A stretch of 64,000 nucleotides of DNA from the NCBI GenBank assembly GCA_003614735.1, contig KZ992429.1:27170-91169 (forward strand), in the 5' to 3' direction. This DNA is from Thamnocephalis sphaerospora. Taxonomy: Eukaryota > Zoopagomycota > Zoopagomycetes > Zoopagales > Sigmoideomycetaceae. Positions 44,473 to 55,943 of this stretch are shown piece by piece; the first letter of the stretch is position 1; every line of letters begins with the position of its first letter. A program made the position numbers and the translations under genes. The notes under the pieces are model-generated. The model was not told the origin of the DNA, ran no database searches, and saw only the letters and a list, made by a program, of their open reading frames with translations.

Positions 44473-46298
44473 TTAGTCGTGGGTCTCTTCGTCCTCGGTA
44501 CTCTCGCCATCGCTGTTTTCCTTGATGCTCTGAAGCATTGCCTCCAATGCTTGACGGTCAAAAGTGCTGTAGGAGATCGTGCGGCGCTTCATAATGTCCA
44601 CCACTGGTCCCAGCAGACGGACAAAGGCGTCCTTGGCGAGCGCTGCCACGCGCACGTCGTTCTTTGCCATAACGGTGGCGGCGCGCGGTGTGTTGTGAAT
44701 CAGCGCCAGCTCTGCGCAGTGCAAATATATCAGTGTTCCACATGGCTCATCATCATTTGCGCGTGCACCTTACCGCCAAAGTAGTCGCCCGCGCTGAGTG
44801 ATGGCAGCATGAGCTCGTTGCCGTCCTCGTCGACCTTGGTGACTTCCACCTCGCCCTGCTCGATGATGTAGAAATAGTTGCCGAGATCGCCCTGCTCGAC
44901 AATATAATCGCCTTCTTCGTAGTTGGCCGGCTCCAGCGCATCAGATAGCTTGGTCACCTCAGACGGATGCAGTTTGGAGAGGATTGGCACCGTCTTGAGG
45001 AACGATTCGTACAGTTTGCGCTTGCGGAAATTGTGTCCAGTCACGCAGCGGCGAAAGGTGACGCGATCAACGCCCCACAGGATGCTGTCAACAACGGCCG
45101 TTACCGTGGCTGCGCGCGGTGTCTGCGCGTGGGGCAGTCCGCCAAACCGCAGGTGAGTCGGCTAGAGTTGTGGCTGAATGCTGTATGCTATACGCGACAT
45201 GCTGTACGCTGTATGCACCTACATTGTACATGAGTGCCAGTTCACCAAAGCTTCCACCTGCTTCCACCTCAACCACCTTTTTCCCGTTCACTAGCACTTC
45301 AAACAAGCCGTCGTCAACGACGTAAAAGTTATCTCCCTCATCGCCCTGCTGGATCACCGTCTCGTTGGCGGCTACCCGGCGCTCAAACATTGCATCCACC
45401 TATGCCGTCGGCCAGATTAGGCGCAATATACTGTGGCCACACCAATGGGAACATACCACCATCCGGCGTTGGTCCGAGTCTAGATTACCAAAGAGCATGT
45501 TGGACGAAACGGCCGATGCAATCCGCATTTTGGCTTGGTCGCTCTTTGGTATCACGATGTGCTCTTCGTTTTCAGTATCCTCAGGATGCATAGATTCGGC
45601 GCTGACTGAGCCGCGCCGGTTGCGGTTAAACATGATCTCATCCTGCTGCGTGGCGCGGAAGCGATCTGTCAAAGTAAGGGCACGGGGACTCGACTGATTG
45701 CCTGCATGCCAGGGCGCCGATCCATTACTGGATGGACGGTCAGGTGAGCAGGCAGCTCAAAGTGGTTGGCGCATGTGGTCTCACTTTTCGTCGGAATCGG
45801 ACGCGCTGGAAAGTGGCTCTGTACGATGCCGAGCCCGTCGTTCACAAGCCATGCTCAAGTTAGCGGTATAGCCGGCGCCCGGTGACTTGCATGCCTACCT
45901 GGCGGATAGGGAGCATGGCGAGGGGGCTGGTAAAAGTACGCACCAGCCTTGGCTAGCTCGTCCGGCGCTGTCTGTCCGTCTAGTGCTGCGTCCGTCTGTA
46001 AACCGGCAACAGGAGTTTAGCAGCAGCGCAACTGGTTCGACTGGCACTATCACCGCTACCGCCACATACTGCAACACCACTTGCTAGGTAAGCGGCTAGA
46101 AACTGGCGTGGATTTTCAGGACGATGGACAAGCACTGCCACCATAAGCTCCTGTTGTGAAGAAGCCCGGATATTCCCAGTATTAGTCACTGGCTGTCGAG
46201 TAGGAAAGGCAGCGTTGACCACTTGCTTTGAACAGCTCTTCGACGCGACGTTCCTCGAGATACTCTCGGGACGTTGAATGGGGCTCGCTGGGAAGCAT
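44473..46298 (-). CDS. PKAR: cAMP-dependent protein kinase regulatory subunit
   Basis: Inhibits PKA catalytic subunits until cAMP binds. The N-terminal docking/dimerisation helix pair is rebuilt across an intron: [12 protein letters not shown] joined to [20 protein letters not shown], which resembles the RI-type LIVQLCTARPERPMAFL. A linker follows ([30 protein letters not shown]). The inhibitor site [12 protein letters not shown] has Ser at the phospho-acceptor position, as in RII. Then come two cyclic-nucleotide domains with phosphate-binding cassettes [20 protein letters not shown] and [20 protein letters not shown]; both keep the Glu and Arg that bind cAMP. The C-terminus is acidic. Two introns are GC-AG (46151-46226 and 45996-46084); without them the docking domain is not in frame. 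Confidence 0.95.
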
Positions 46299-46675
46299 GT
46301 TGCCTGGCAATGACAGAGTGGTGGAGACAGTCGGCAACAGGCACAGATGAATGCAAGTGCGGAATGAAAGAGAGGAAGAGAGAGTGCGACCGAGAGAGGA
46401 AGTGTACCAAGGGCTGTTTTAGGCAAACGCAATGTGTCGCATCAATAAAAGTCTATACATCACTGTTCACATGCAGTATTGGGCACCATACAGTAGTAGA
46501 TCAAGAGTGTAAGAGTCGCTACACTTTGTTTTCATACAGCGCTCAAGCACGTCGCAGCGAGGCAGGCCACAAGGTCGCATCGCGCTTTCCTTCATGTTCT
46601 GGTGCGTCAACAGCCGTATTTCCGGCTCAGCATGGCGCGACAAGCGGAGACGTGAATAGGCGGCGGTGGCGACGC
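46299..46675. other. Intergenic region between PKA regulatory subunit and ACP
   Basis: About 380 bases. It should hold the promoter of the PKA regulatory subunit (-) and the 3' flank of ACP (-). The first part (46360-46410) is rich in GAGA-type purine runs on the plus strand. No exon seen. Confidence 0.45.
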
Positions 46676-47157
46676 TTATGATGCGTCGTCGCGCGTGGCA
46701 ATGTAGTCGACAGCCTGCTTCACGGTCTGGATGGCGTCGGCATCCTCGTCAGGGATCTCAACCGAGAATTCGTTTTCAATCATCATCACCAGCTCGACGG
46801 TGTCCAAGCTATCCATCTGGAGGTCCTTCGAAAAGTGGGCCGCCGGCGTCACCTGTGTGCAATAAGTGGGCAATAAGCGTTAGCCGCTGGCAGCATCCCT
46901 GTTGCCCCACAGCGTTCACATGGCGGGTGCAGCGCCGGATCGCACGCGCTTCGCCAGACGCGCAGCATACATACCACCTCGGCCTTGACACCATCGAATC
47001 CCTTGACCACATGGAGCACACGCTCCTCGATCTGCTCGCGCGACAGACCGCTGGCAGCGTACCAACGAGCGAACATCGAGGCGGAGACCGGAGCGGCACG
47101 ACGCTGAATAGCACGCGTCAGGGAGTGGCCAGCGGGCCGGAGGCTGCTAAAGTTCAT
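46676..47157 (-). CDS. ACP1: Mitochondrial acyl carrier protein
   Basis: Carries the growing acyl chain of mitochondrial fatty acid synthesis, supplies octanoate for lipoic acid, and is a subunit or assembly partner of complex I and Fe-S proteins. Two main exons: the first has an Arg-rich presequence ([20 protein letters not shown]) and [20 protein letters not shown]; the second, [20 protein letters not shown] followed by [21 protein letters not shown]. The DSL motif (Ser of D-S-L) is the phosphopantetheine site. The intron lies about 46854-46975. It is divergent from the small zinc-ribbon gene, with a CA repeat between. Confidence 0.96.
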
Positions 47158-47365
47158 GCTGTTTGGAAACGTGTCGAGGCACGGGCCAAGGTGCAAGTGA
47201 TCGATCGAGGGAACCGCGTAGCGGGTGGTGAGGTAACCAAGAGAGAGAGAGGATGGCGTACCGGAGCTGGCGTGGGCCGTCGCGAAAATAGTCCTCCGAA
47301 CTAAAAAACAGTTCTTCGGTGAGCAAACAAGTGCCTGCCACCACACCCACACCCACTACCACCGC

Positions 47366-47368
<3 letters not shown>

Positions 47369-47402
<34 letters not shown>
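47369..47402. repeat. CA dinucleotide repeat in the ACP / zinc-ribbon divergent promoter
   Basis: About 17 CA units ending 15 bases before the start codon at 47417. In the shared promoter of ACP (-) and the zinc-ribbon gene (+). Confidence 0.95.
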
Positions 47403-47404
<2 letters not shown>

Positions 47405-47416
47405 AGGACTAGAACG

Positions 47417-47676
47417 ATGTCGCTCAAATGCCCACTGTGCGGCTCGCCTGTAGCAGCAATACCGGTCAATTTGGACGAGTACTTTACCATGTGCAAGAAT
47501 GCGTCGGTAAGACGGCGGTGGCAGCGGTCACAACCACAGCACGACAGACACGCTTATCACTCGAGCATTCAAACGCCTAGTGCCCATTCCCGCTGAATGA
47601 GCAGGATATTGCGGCATTCTTCGCGCCTGCACCCACAGCTGTCGCGGCAGGGAAGCGCAAGAAGCCAGCGGCGTGA
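47417..47676 (+). CDS. Tiny zinc-ribbon protein, USPL1-N-terminus-like
   Basis: Exons 47417-47506 and 47581-47676 join in frame to 61 residues. It has CPLCGSPVAAIPVNLDEYFT, then MCKNASCPFPLNEQDIAAFF, so four Cys in a CxxC ... CxxxxC arrangement, expected to bind zinc, then a basic tail (GKRKKPAA). The pattern resembles the small zinc ribbon at the N-terminus of the vertebrate SUMO protease USPL1 (MCEDxxCxYPL), but no protease follows; that likeness is inference. The tail could be a nuclear localisation signal. The intron is a normal GT-AG with the frame kept. Its 3' end faces topoisomerase III; the two may overlap in their 3' UTRs. Confidence 0.7.
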
Positions 47677-47833
47677 TGTCGGGTGCGGTTGACTGTAGGC
47701 TGTTTGTAGCGACCACGACTTCTACGAGGATCTGTGGGAGAATTACGGCGATAGATAGCGCGCTAGTTCCTATCGTGACGTTTATGCGCATCAGCAGCAA
47801 TGATAGCGCTACGACATGCGCGGAAGAACCTAC

Positions 47834-50187
47834 CTGGATAAGAGCGTTTAGGTTGTTATCGGTCTTGACGTACATTAGTCGATACATGTCCAGGCTTTCT
47901 TGCACTACTTCGGTGCGACTCAGATTGCCGGCGCAGATGCGCTGCATGTTCTCCTCCATCTAGTTAAAGACGCGTCGGCCGTTCGTCAGCTGCCCAGTAC
48001 GTTGATCGTCGGCAAGACAACATACTTTTCTCCGTAGTAGCGGCTTGGTGAGCGACTGTTCAAGATCGATGCGGTCGTACCCGCGTGCCAGTCCAATGCC
48101 GAGCGTTGATGGATAAAAGAAACCCTGCTGCTTGAAGGCGTATTCTCGGTCAAGGATCTTCTTGATGTGCTCGTGGATGGTTGCGTCGGTACCTGCAATG
48201 CTTTGGGTTTAGCACATCTCCAGCGGCATCCCAGTTGCGGTTTCCCTTACCAATGCCATTGGCGTCCATTAGAGCGATGAGATCGGGCTCGCGCAGTAGG
48301 TTGGGTGCGCTCGTGCGCCCCTCCTGCATGTTTAGCACGCTCGGCATAAACACCTCGCCCTGCTGAAAGTTGGGCAGGAGACGTGCATTCCATCGCTCGT
48401 ATGTGTAGATTTCGAGGTAGTTTTTTGCGTCGACAATCAAGCCTGTGGTCACATTCCTGCATGAGTAGACATGCCCGTGGAGCGGACGGTCCGCTACTAA
48501 CCTTTTGTCCAGAACCGCTCGCCGGCGATTTCCACATCGACGGTAGTCTCGCGTCCACGAGCATCTTCCGCACAGCAGGCAAGAAATCTTCGCGTAACAA
48601 ACTCAAACACTTTGAGCTCGCGCCCCGAAAGATTGGACGCATGTCCGGTCGGATGAATGGGCGGGTGAGCACGATCGTCGTGCGTTCCTTGGCGAGGCAT
48701 TCGAAACCCGCCGCCGAGAAGGCTGAATGCCTCATGGTTGTTAACGGAGAGTTCACAGATGGACATGGCTATCGGACGTACTGCTGTGCAAATCCGCCCC
48801 ACGTAGAGTCTTGCGCCTGTTTCTCGATCATCTGGCTGAATGGGAACTTGGTATCAAAGCGATCCGTCTCGGTACGCGGATAACTAATTAAGCCGCGTAT
48901 ATACAGCGCTTCGGCCGTCTATCGCGTATACGTGAGTGGTCACATCACCAAGCTTTACCGAGTCAGCACCCTGCTACACACCTCCATGGCATCGTTGGAT
49001 GACATGTTTAACAGCCGCGACGCGTTCTTTTGCAGCTCCACTGTTGTTAGAGGAAGTGGTCGCCTGTTGCGCTTGCTTTAGTAAGGTGATGCATGTAGAG
49101 CGCAGAATGCGCCAGAGTGCATACCGCTTGGAGACAGGTCGTGATCGTGCCGCTGTCACTGTGGCGCGTGGTTGTTCTACGCATGCTTCGTAAAGGACCA
49201 TGCAGCAGAGGCGGTCAAACAGGTGAACACGTCGCCACAGAAAAGCTACGGTAGAATCGTCCCGCTTCAGCTGTACGTCGATCTTCCAGAATGGCTCGGG
49301 TACAAAGTTTTCCACGCGCAGGAAACGGTCAACGACAAAGCCCAGCGTGGGGAACTGGCAGCTTCCGTAGCTGATGATCTTTTTGTCCAGGGCTGGAAAG
49401 CGATTTTGCAAACGTAGAGTCTGCAGTCGTGTAAATGCCGCGCCAATCCGTAGATCCAGCTCGCGACGTGCTTCTACTGCATGCACTTGCTGCATATCCA
49501 GTTGAGATGGTGCTGCGCATGCCTGATGTATTTCTCTGTTGACAACGACGTGGTAATGAGCGCCTAACAGCAGCACCATCTCACGCAGTGCCGTCCGCTT
49601 ACCTAGCGCTAATCACTGAGAAACGCGGTCGCAGCACCTCGATGCGTCGATTGGCCGTGCGGCAGACCTGCGAAATTTCATAGGCAATATTCTCTCCTTC
49701 ACGGTCACAGTCTGTCCATAGAAGGAGGCGATCTGCTTGCCTGGCTTGCTCCACCAAGTTCCGGTGCACATCTTTCATTTTCTAAGCGGTTTGGTAAGTG
49801 GCGCGTGAATGGATGCATGGCATTTCAGAAAGTGAACAGAAACTGCGCACCTCGTTGACGATACGGCTAATGGGCGCGTCAAAGAGCTCCTGCGGCGAGA
49901 CAGAGCGCCAACTGCGGTACTCGCCTGCGAAATCATCTTCCATTAAGTGGCCAAGCACAGACGTCATAATCATTTCGCATCTTTGGCCGCCCAGCTGGTA
50001 GAGGAAGCGAAAGTTTTTGCAGTACTTGCTGCGTCCTTCGAGCTTACCCGTGCATGGCGTGGTCAGCGCGCGCTTGCCAGTCTGACGCGCCACGCCAATA
50101 CCTTACCACCTGCACCTCGCCACCGCCCAGAATCTGCGCAATGGACCGCGCCAGCGACGGCTTTTCGGCCACGTTGAGCACACGCAT
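47834..50187 (-). CDS. TOP3: DNA topoisomerase III (alpha type)
   Basis: Type IA topoisomerase that acts with a RecQ helicase and Rmi1 on recombination intermediates. N-terminus RVLNVAEKPSLARSIAQIL; TOPRIM acidic motif WTDCDREGENIAYEI; ELDLRIGAAFTRLQTLRL; ISYGSCQFPTLGFVVDRFL; the catalytic Tyr in LISYPRTETD (about 48880-48910); QAHPPIHPT-like segment near 48660; DLIALMDANGIGTDAT region near 48260. Then VVQESLDMYRLMYVKTDNNL and NALIQ. These match topoisomerase III-alpha/yeast Top3 more than beta. No CCHC or GRF zinc fingers follow, as in yeast Top3. The final exon after 47834 is unclear: several 3' splice sites are possible, so the true stop lies somewhere left of 47834. Confidence 0.92.
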
Positions 50188-50262
50188 GGTGTCGTATTAC
50201 GAGCAGTGAGACGGAAGGAACAAAATGGACCGACGCGTCAATGTGACTGCGGCGGTTGTTTA

Positions 50263-51941
50263 TTATCCACGCAATCGCGAAATACCGCGTTCCAGCAGCA
50301 CTGCGCCGATGCCAACCGCCGCGCCCAGCTGCACATCCAAGAAAAGTACAGCAAGGAAGGTTGCGGTCCAGATACGCCACGCTGAGCGGTCATGCGTCCA
50401 GAGTCGGCGCGCCGCGGCTAGCTGCGAAATCAGGCTGCGACAAGCAAGTACAATCACAGCTGCCAGCACAGTGAGGGGCAGCGAATGAAAGAGCCTTGTG
50501 AACAGGCCGAGCGTCAGCAAGACTGTAACGGCGCTAATGGCACCGGCAACCTTGGTCTTTGGGTTGGCGCCTGAGAGCACCACAGATCTCGTCAAAGAGC
50601 CGCAGCTAAGGTAGCACGAGAAGAAGGCACCACAAATGCTAGACAGCCCGATGGCGATAAGCTCGCGATCTTCGCTGACCGAGTAAGCAAATTTGGTCGA
50701 AAATGTCTTTGCAATGGAGATGGTTAGCACGTAGCCGATGCATGCAATCATGAACGCTGGCCACAACAGCGGCTGTATCTCGGACCAGTTGGTCAGTCCG
50801 TGTGGCACTAGAAAGGGAGGTAGGCCGCTGGGAATGTCGCCAACTACTGCAATCGCATAGCGTTGGTCCAAGTGCAGCAGAGAGGTGACCAGGATGGCGC
50901 CTGCAATCACAAGTAGCACGTCCGGCACCGGAATGTGCATGAATCGTCCAGTGGATCGCATAGTTGCGGGCGTGTCCAACAGCGGCGTGTCTTCGTGTAA
51001 ACCCGCGCGTGCAATGGTCGTGCGTCTTTTAAGCCGCCAGCGTTCTAGGCGTCCTAGCAAGAGTATGGCCACCATAGCAGAAACACCAAGCAGCAGCGTT
51101 GGAAGATGGGTACGGCCTAGATTCAGCAGTATCGACATCCAAGTGAACAATAATCCACCTGGTCCGTTACTGCGTGTAACGGAAAAGCCAAAGAGGTTGG
51201 GCACCTGGGAAGTGGCAATATAGAATGCTGCCCCCGTGGTGAAGCCTGATATCAGCGCATCGGGCATGAGGAGACTCGTGACACGGCCGACACGCAATAG
51301 TCCCATGGTAAGCTGGAACAGGCCCGTCAGAAGGGACAGGCGCAGCGCAGCATGTGCATATGCATCGGCCTTTATGCTGCTGTCCGCGTGGGAGTGCGTG
51401 GACATGTAGTGTGTCACCGCCTGGCCTAGAAGCATGGAGGTGCTATTGCATGCACCAGCATGTTGGTTTCAGTTCCAATGCCATCCACGACGGGCTAATG
51501 TCACTTACAGAGCAAATGTGCCAATGCTCATGTGGCGACAGCTACCAAAGATTGCGTAGACTAGCACTGGCACTGTGGATGTGTAGAGCCCATATACAGG
51601 CGGCAAGCCTATTGATGTCATAGGCAGTCATCAGCTAGAGTTACAAGCAGTGGGCAGCAGATCCTTTCTTTGCGCCTACCAGCCAGCAAAGCATATGCCA
51701 TACTCTGTGGAATGACGATTGTGGCCAGCGCTGCGTAGATGCCGATGTTAGCAAACGGCCATGACGGTCGATTGGCGCGGTACTTGCTTAGGCCAGCGAT
51801 CATATCGGCTACACTGTCAGACTTGAAGTGGTAGCTAGGCCATGACCTGGTAGCCGGCAAGTGGCGCCGTATACGGCCCATTATACCGGTTTGCGGTCGC
51901 CTACCCGCCATATCCTCGAGCTGTCCTGCTATCGAGCGCAT
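50263..51941 (-). CDS. SulP-family anion transporter without STAS domain
   Basis: Membrane transporter, probably sulfate, plasma membrane or vacuolar. About 12-14 hydrophobic segments: [116 protein letters not shown]-like and [20 protein letters not shown]. These match SulP signatures ([14 protein letters not shown]). After the last segments ([26 protein letters not shown]) the chain ends at GISRLRG, where SulP proteins normally enter a C-terminal STAS domain. No exon for STAS fits between here and topoisomerase III, which starts 76 bases further. Two introns near the 5' end. The start is the first in-frame ATG. Confidence 0.9.
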
Positions 51942-52248
51942 GGCGTTTGGGCTATGGTACAAAGATACCGTGCTCAGCAGCACAGGCGTCCGTTGCTTGT
52001 GTTGGCAGTGTGCTACGTGCTTGTGCTAGCCAAAAAGCGCGCACGCTGTACTCTGCCAGGACCAGCGAATACGGCAGTGGCACTATTCGGCAGTAGCGCT
52101 GCTCGGCCGTGGTACGGTGCGGAGTAGTGGCGGTATAGTGGTGGTGGTGGTGGTGGTTGAGAGAGGAAGAAACGCTTGGTGGCGTGTGGGATTTTCCCGC
52201 AAACACGCTTCTTCCTTTGCCGGACTGGTGCCTCTCTATATATACGCC
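51942..52248. other. Divergent promoter of the SulP gene and RBR ligase gene
   Basis: 307 bases holding the promoters of SulP (-) and the RBR ligase (+). GGT-repeat around 52139-52158. TATATA runs directly before the RBR start (52233-52244). No exon recognised. Confidence 0.5.
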
Positions 52249-53730
52249 ATGGAAAATGAAACGGAGCAGAAGGATGAGATGACCGCGCTGGAGGTGAGGA
52301 CGCGTGTTTGTCTGCGCCATTCCGGTCGCTGACTGACAACGCGTGTGCAGGCGATCTACCAAGACGACTTTGAATGCATACACGCACCGTCCGGCGGATA
52401 TTCGGGCCGGATAGCCGTGCATGTACACAGCACGGACACGGCTGCCGTGGTGGAAAAGACCACGCCTGACAATGCGCAGCCTCCCAAGGCTCGCCATGTA
52501 GAGAATTTGCCGCCTGTCACAGTGATGTTTGCCCTTCCTAGCGGGTATCCACGCGCTGCTCCGCCGCGGCTATCTGTCATGTGTAGCTGGCTAACGCGCG
52601 AACAGCGCCTGGAGCTGGAACGCCGAATCGGAGCTCTTTGGGACGAGGAGCAGGACGTGGTGAGCCTACCAGAGTGGCCGTTTGATAAGTCATCTACTTA
52701 CACGCAGTACTCAGGTGCTCTTTCGCTGTGTAGACTTGCTGCAGAATATGGTTCATGAGCTGCCGCTGGTGTTTCCACTCGAGGTTAGCGTCGGTAAGCG
52801 CTAGCATGTGGGCACGGGCTGGTGACTCAGCCAACCTGCTTATCCTGCATTACTGGAATAGACGTAATGCGTGCAGTGGTGACCTATGACTGCGCAGCAC
52901 GACAAGAGCAATTCGATAGCACGCAGCACACGTGTGAGATTTGCTTTGAGGAAAAGCGCGGCTATCTTTGCTACCGTCTTTCCTGTGGACATGTTTATTG
53001 CCGCGATTGCCTGCGCGACTACTTTGCCCTGTTGATCACCGAGGGCAGCGTCTCCAACGTTCGCTGCCCAGACGCACGCTGTGTCAAAGCGGGCTTTCGC
53101 GTTTCGGAAGATGATCTGTCCTCGATTGTGGGCGCTGAGCTGCATAAGCGGTACCGGGAGCTGGTGGTGAAGCAGGCGCTGGAGGCCGATCCGTCGATTG
53201 CCTGGTGTCCACGTCAGCAGTGCCAAGGACCAGCCATTAAGGATGCCACCTACGAAAAGTTGGCCATCTGCCAAAAGTGCAGCCTGGCATTTTGCTACTA
53301 TTGTCGCAAAACATGGCATGGTGCTGGCGAATACTGCGCCATCGACAATCTGCAGCGAGTCGCGCGCGACTATGAAGCCGCCGATGCCGTCACGAAAAAG
53401 CGCATGGAGATCCAGTATGGTCACAAGAATCTGGCGCAGATTCTCGCTGACGCCATTGCGGAACGCGAGTCGGCGCGCTGGCTTAGTGACAACACCACCG
53501 GCTGCCCCACATGCCAGTCGAGCATTGAAAAAGCCTTTGGCTGCAACCACATGCAGTGCTCGGTATGCGACACACATTTTTGTTATCTTTGCGGCGCCTA
53601 TCTCAGTGTACAGAATGCGCTGGGGCATTTTAATCTACCTGGAACACGCTGCTACCAGCGTCTATTCGAAAACTTGGGCGCTGATGAGGACGAACTAGCA
53701 GCGGCAGCCGCGCGAGAAGCGTGGGGCTGA
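52249..53730 (+). CDS. RWD plus RBR E3 ubiquitin ligase, RNF14-like
   Basis: Exons 52249-52293, 52351 onward, a short exon (~52733-52782, LLQNMVHELPLVFPLE) and a long last exon. N-terminal RWD domain (ALEAIYQDDFECIHAPSGGY; LPPVTVMFALPSGYPRAAPP). RING1: CEICFEEKRGYLCYRLSCGH with VYCRDCLRDYF. IBR: WCPRQQCQGPA, then CQKCSLAFCYYCRKTWHG. RING2: GCPTCQSSIEKAFGCNHMQC, whose Cys in the T-C-Q-S region is the expected catalytic residue, ending CYLCGAYL. RWD + RBR is the architecture of RNF14 (Itt1 in yeast), which acts on stalled translation factors and transcription-related targets. All zinc ligands look present. A polyadenylation signal follows the stop. Confidence 0.95.
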
Positions 53731-53735
53731 GCTGC

Positions 53736-53741
53736 AATAAA
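53736..53741 (+). terminator. Polyadenylation signal of the RBR ligase gene
   Basis: AATAAA six bases after the TGA stop; the neighbouring lipoyl synthase gene ends 73 bases further on the other strand. Confidence 0.4.
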
Positions 53742-53814
53742 CGCACGATATACCAAGTAGTAGCATGATCCGAGGACATGTTGCTGCGTGGCTACAGACA
53801 CAGCGTTGTACACC

Positions 53815-55569
53815 TTACTGCACATTCGCGGTGTTGTCGGCAGCATGCGTGGATTGGCCGCCCGTTTGCGCTGCCCGCTTCTTGATGATGTTGCTAATGA
53901 AGAACTCTCCTGCCTTGTAGGAGGACCGCACTAGTGGCCCGCTGGCCACATACTTGAAGCCAAGCTGTTCGCCCACCTGCTGCCAGTGAGCAAACTTTTC
54001 CGGCGGCACATACTCGGACACCTATATCGCTTTGCGATTAGCACTATGGGCTAGAATAGCTAGTGGATGCGCTGTGAAGCGTACCTTCATATGCTTGCGT
54101 GTGGGCCGCATGTACTGTCCCAGAGTGAGGAAATCGACATCGATCGCGCGCAAATCTAGCATTGTATAGCGTAAGCAGCAGTGACAGGTGCGGAACACGC
54201 ATCATCACACTTGCCCTTCATCAAACGCTCCACCTCCTCGTCCTTTTCGCCGCAGCCAAGCATGATGGAGGTTTTGGTAAACAAGCCAGGCTGAACCTTT
54301 TTGGCGTGTTCAAGCACGCTAAGCGACTGACGATAGCCGGCACGGCGGTCGCGCACAAATCGCTGCAGATCCTCGACTGTCTCAAGGTTATGGGCGTAGA
54401 CGTCCAGACCTGACTGCGCCACCTGTGCTACATGCTCTAGATTGCCCTGGAAATCGCCCGTCAGGCACTCCACCAAAATGTGCGGTGCTCTAGCGGCAAA
54501 AACGTCAGCTGGATGGTGTAAGCAGGCCGTGCTTTCATCCGCGCGCCACTAACTTTTCCTTGAGATGACGGATCGTTTGCGCGAAATGGGCCGAGCCGCC
54601 GTCCGCCAAATCTGCACGCCAGATGATTGCGCCGTAAGCTTTCAGCCATGTAGGTGCAGTGCTCATGCAATCCGACAACGCACCATCTCGATCAACCGAA
54701 GTAAGGACAATATAGTCGACGCCCCAGCGAGATACCGCCTCAGCCGTGCTTTCGGGCTCGTTTGGATCCAGCGGCTTGGGTGTCTTGCTGGTCTTGACAG
54801 AGCAGAAGCGGCATGCGCGTGTACACTCGTCGCCCATCAACTGTACACATGAATATCCGTGCGGGCAGTGCTGGTCAGCATGTCGCTCCTGCCATCCATG
54901 CTGTACACTTTGCAGCTTACCATGATGGTGGCGGTGGCTGTCTGATGCTCGCCACCTCCCCAGCACTCGGAGATGTTGGGACACTTGGCCTCTTCACACA
55001 CCTATTCGCGTATACATAAGCACCATGTCGCATACAACAAATGTGCGTGATAGCCCACTGTATGCAGCTTGAGATCACGTAGATTGCCACGGATGCGGCT
55101 ATAGTTTGGGCCTATTGGGATGTCTGTCTTGAGCCAGCGTGGCAGAGGTTGACTGGCGTGCCAATGCATTAGCGACAGTAGCGGCAGCAAAGGCAGCAAC
55201 TCAGCATGTCGCGATGCTTACTGCTGACGGCGACGGCGGGCCGCAGCGGGAGAAAGTGTGGTAGTCACAGGCGAGGGACCGCCAGCAATGAAATCGTCAA
55301 GCGTTGGTCCTTCATTAACACGCTGCGTAAAATCGCGCAGACGCTCGCTCTGGGTCGTTGTCGTCTCTGGTGGCGGCGGCTCTGCCGAGCTGGCAGCGGA
55401 CTGTGCCCACGCAGCTGTGGTGGACAAGCCGCGCTGCACGCATAGCCAGGCGCCAGGGCGCTAAAGCAGACGACCGACGCGTTCACAGTCAGCGTGAGTG
55501 CGCTTGATGCCGAAACAAGGCGCCAGCATTGCAGCCGCTCACCCGCGACAGTCGTGGCACGAGGTTCAT
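53815..55569 (-). CDS. LIP5: Lipoyl synthase, mitochondrial
   Basis: Radical-SAM enzyme inserting two sulfurs into protein-bound octanoate in the mitochondrion. A short first exon (55543-55569, MNLVPRLSR) joined to [20 protein letters not shown] (exon from 55460) gives a mitochondrial presequence. Then [27 protein letters not shown], the first Cys cluster [15 protein letters not shown], the radical-SAM motif [19 protein letters not shown] (CxxxCxxC), [53 protein letters not shown] and the terminal [17 protein letters not shown] (Ser after R-S-S-Y). Both Fe-S clusters are intact. Several introns, including one inside the CEEAKCP region. The neighbour ACP, ~6.7 kb away, supplies the octanoyl precursor pathway. 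Confidence 0.97.
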
Positions 55570-55943
55570 GGTCGGAACGATGGGGATCTGGCTAGGAGAG
55601 AAGAAGCTAGGGAGCGGACACGCTGCCTGGGCCCGAAAAAAAGGAGTGAGAGTCTGTGGAGACAGTTTCGGGCCGAACCACTTCACGTCACAAATGTGGT
55701 GTGGCATGAGGTTTAGCGATGGTAATAATAATAGGCGACAGCGTGGCCAGCAAGGTGCGTGCAACAGTGTATTGAGCCTGCCCGGATTGCGGAAAGATAT
55801 GTAGTGTAGCGAGAGACAAGCGTCCGGCGACCAAACACGTCCAGTAGACTGATGGCCGTGCATCAAACGTCGCCGCCGAGAGGCTATGGTACAGACATAC
55901 GCGGCAAAGCGTCTGCGCAAATGCGGATGCAAGAGATGTGTGG
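55570..55943. other. Gap between lipoyl synthase and low-complexity protein gene
   Basis: About 370 bases holding the lipoyl synthase promoter. No exon seen. Confidence 0.5.

Noticed and set aside
52840-53628. 262-codon minus-strand frame
   Set aside because: Shadow of the RBR ligase exon.
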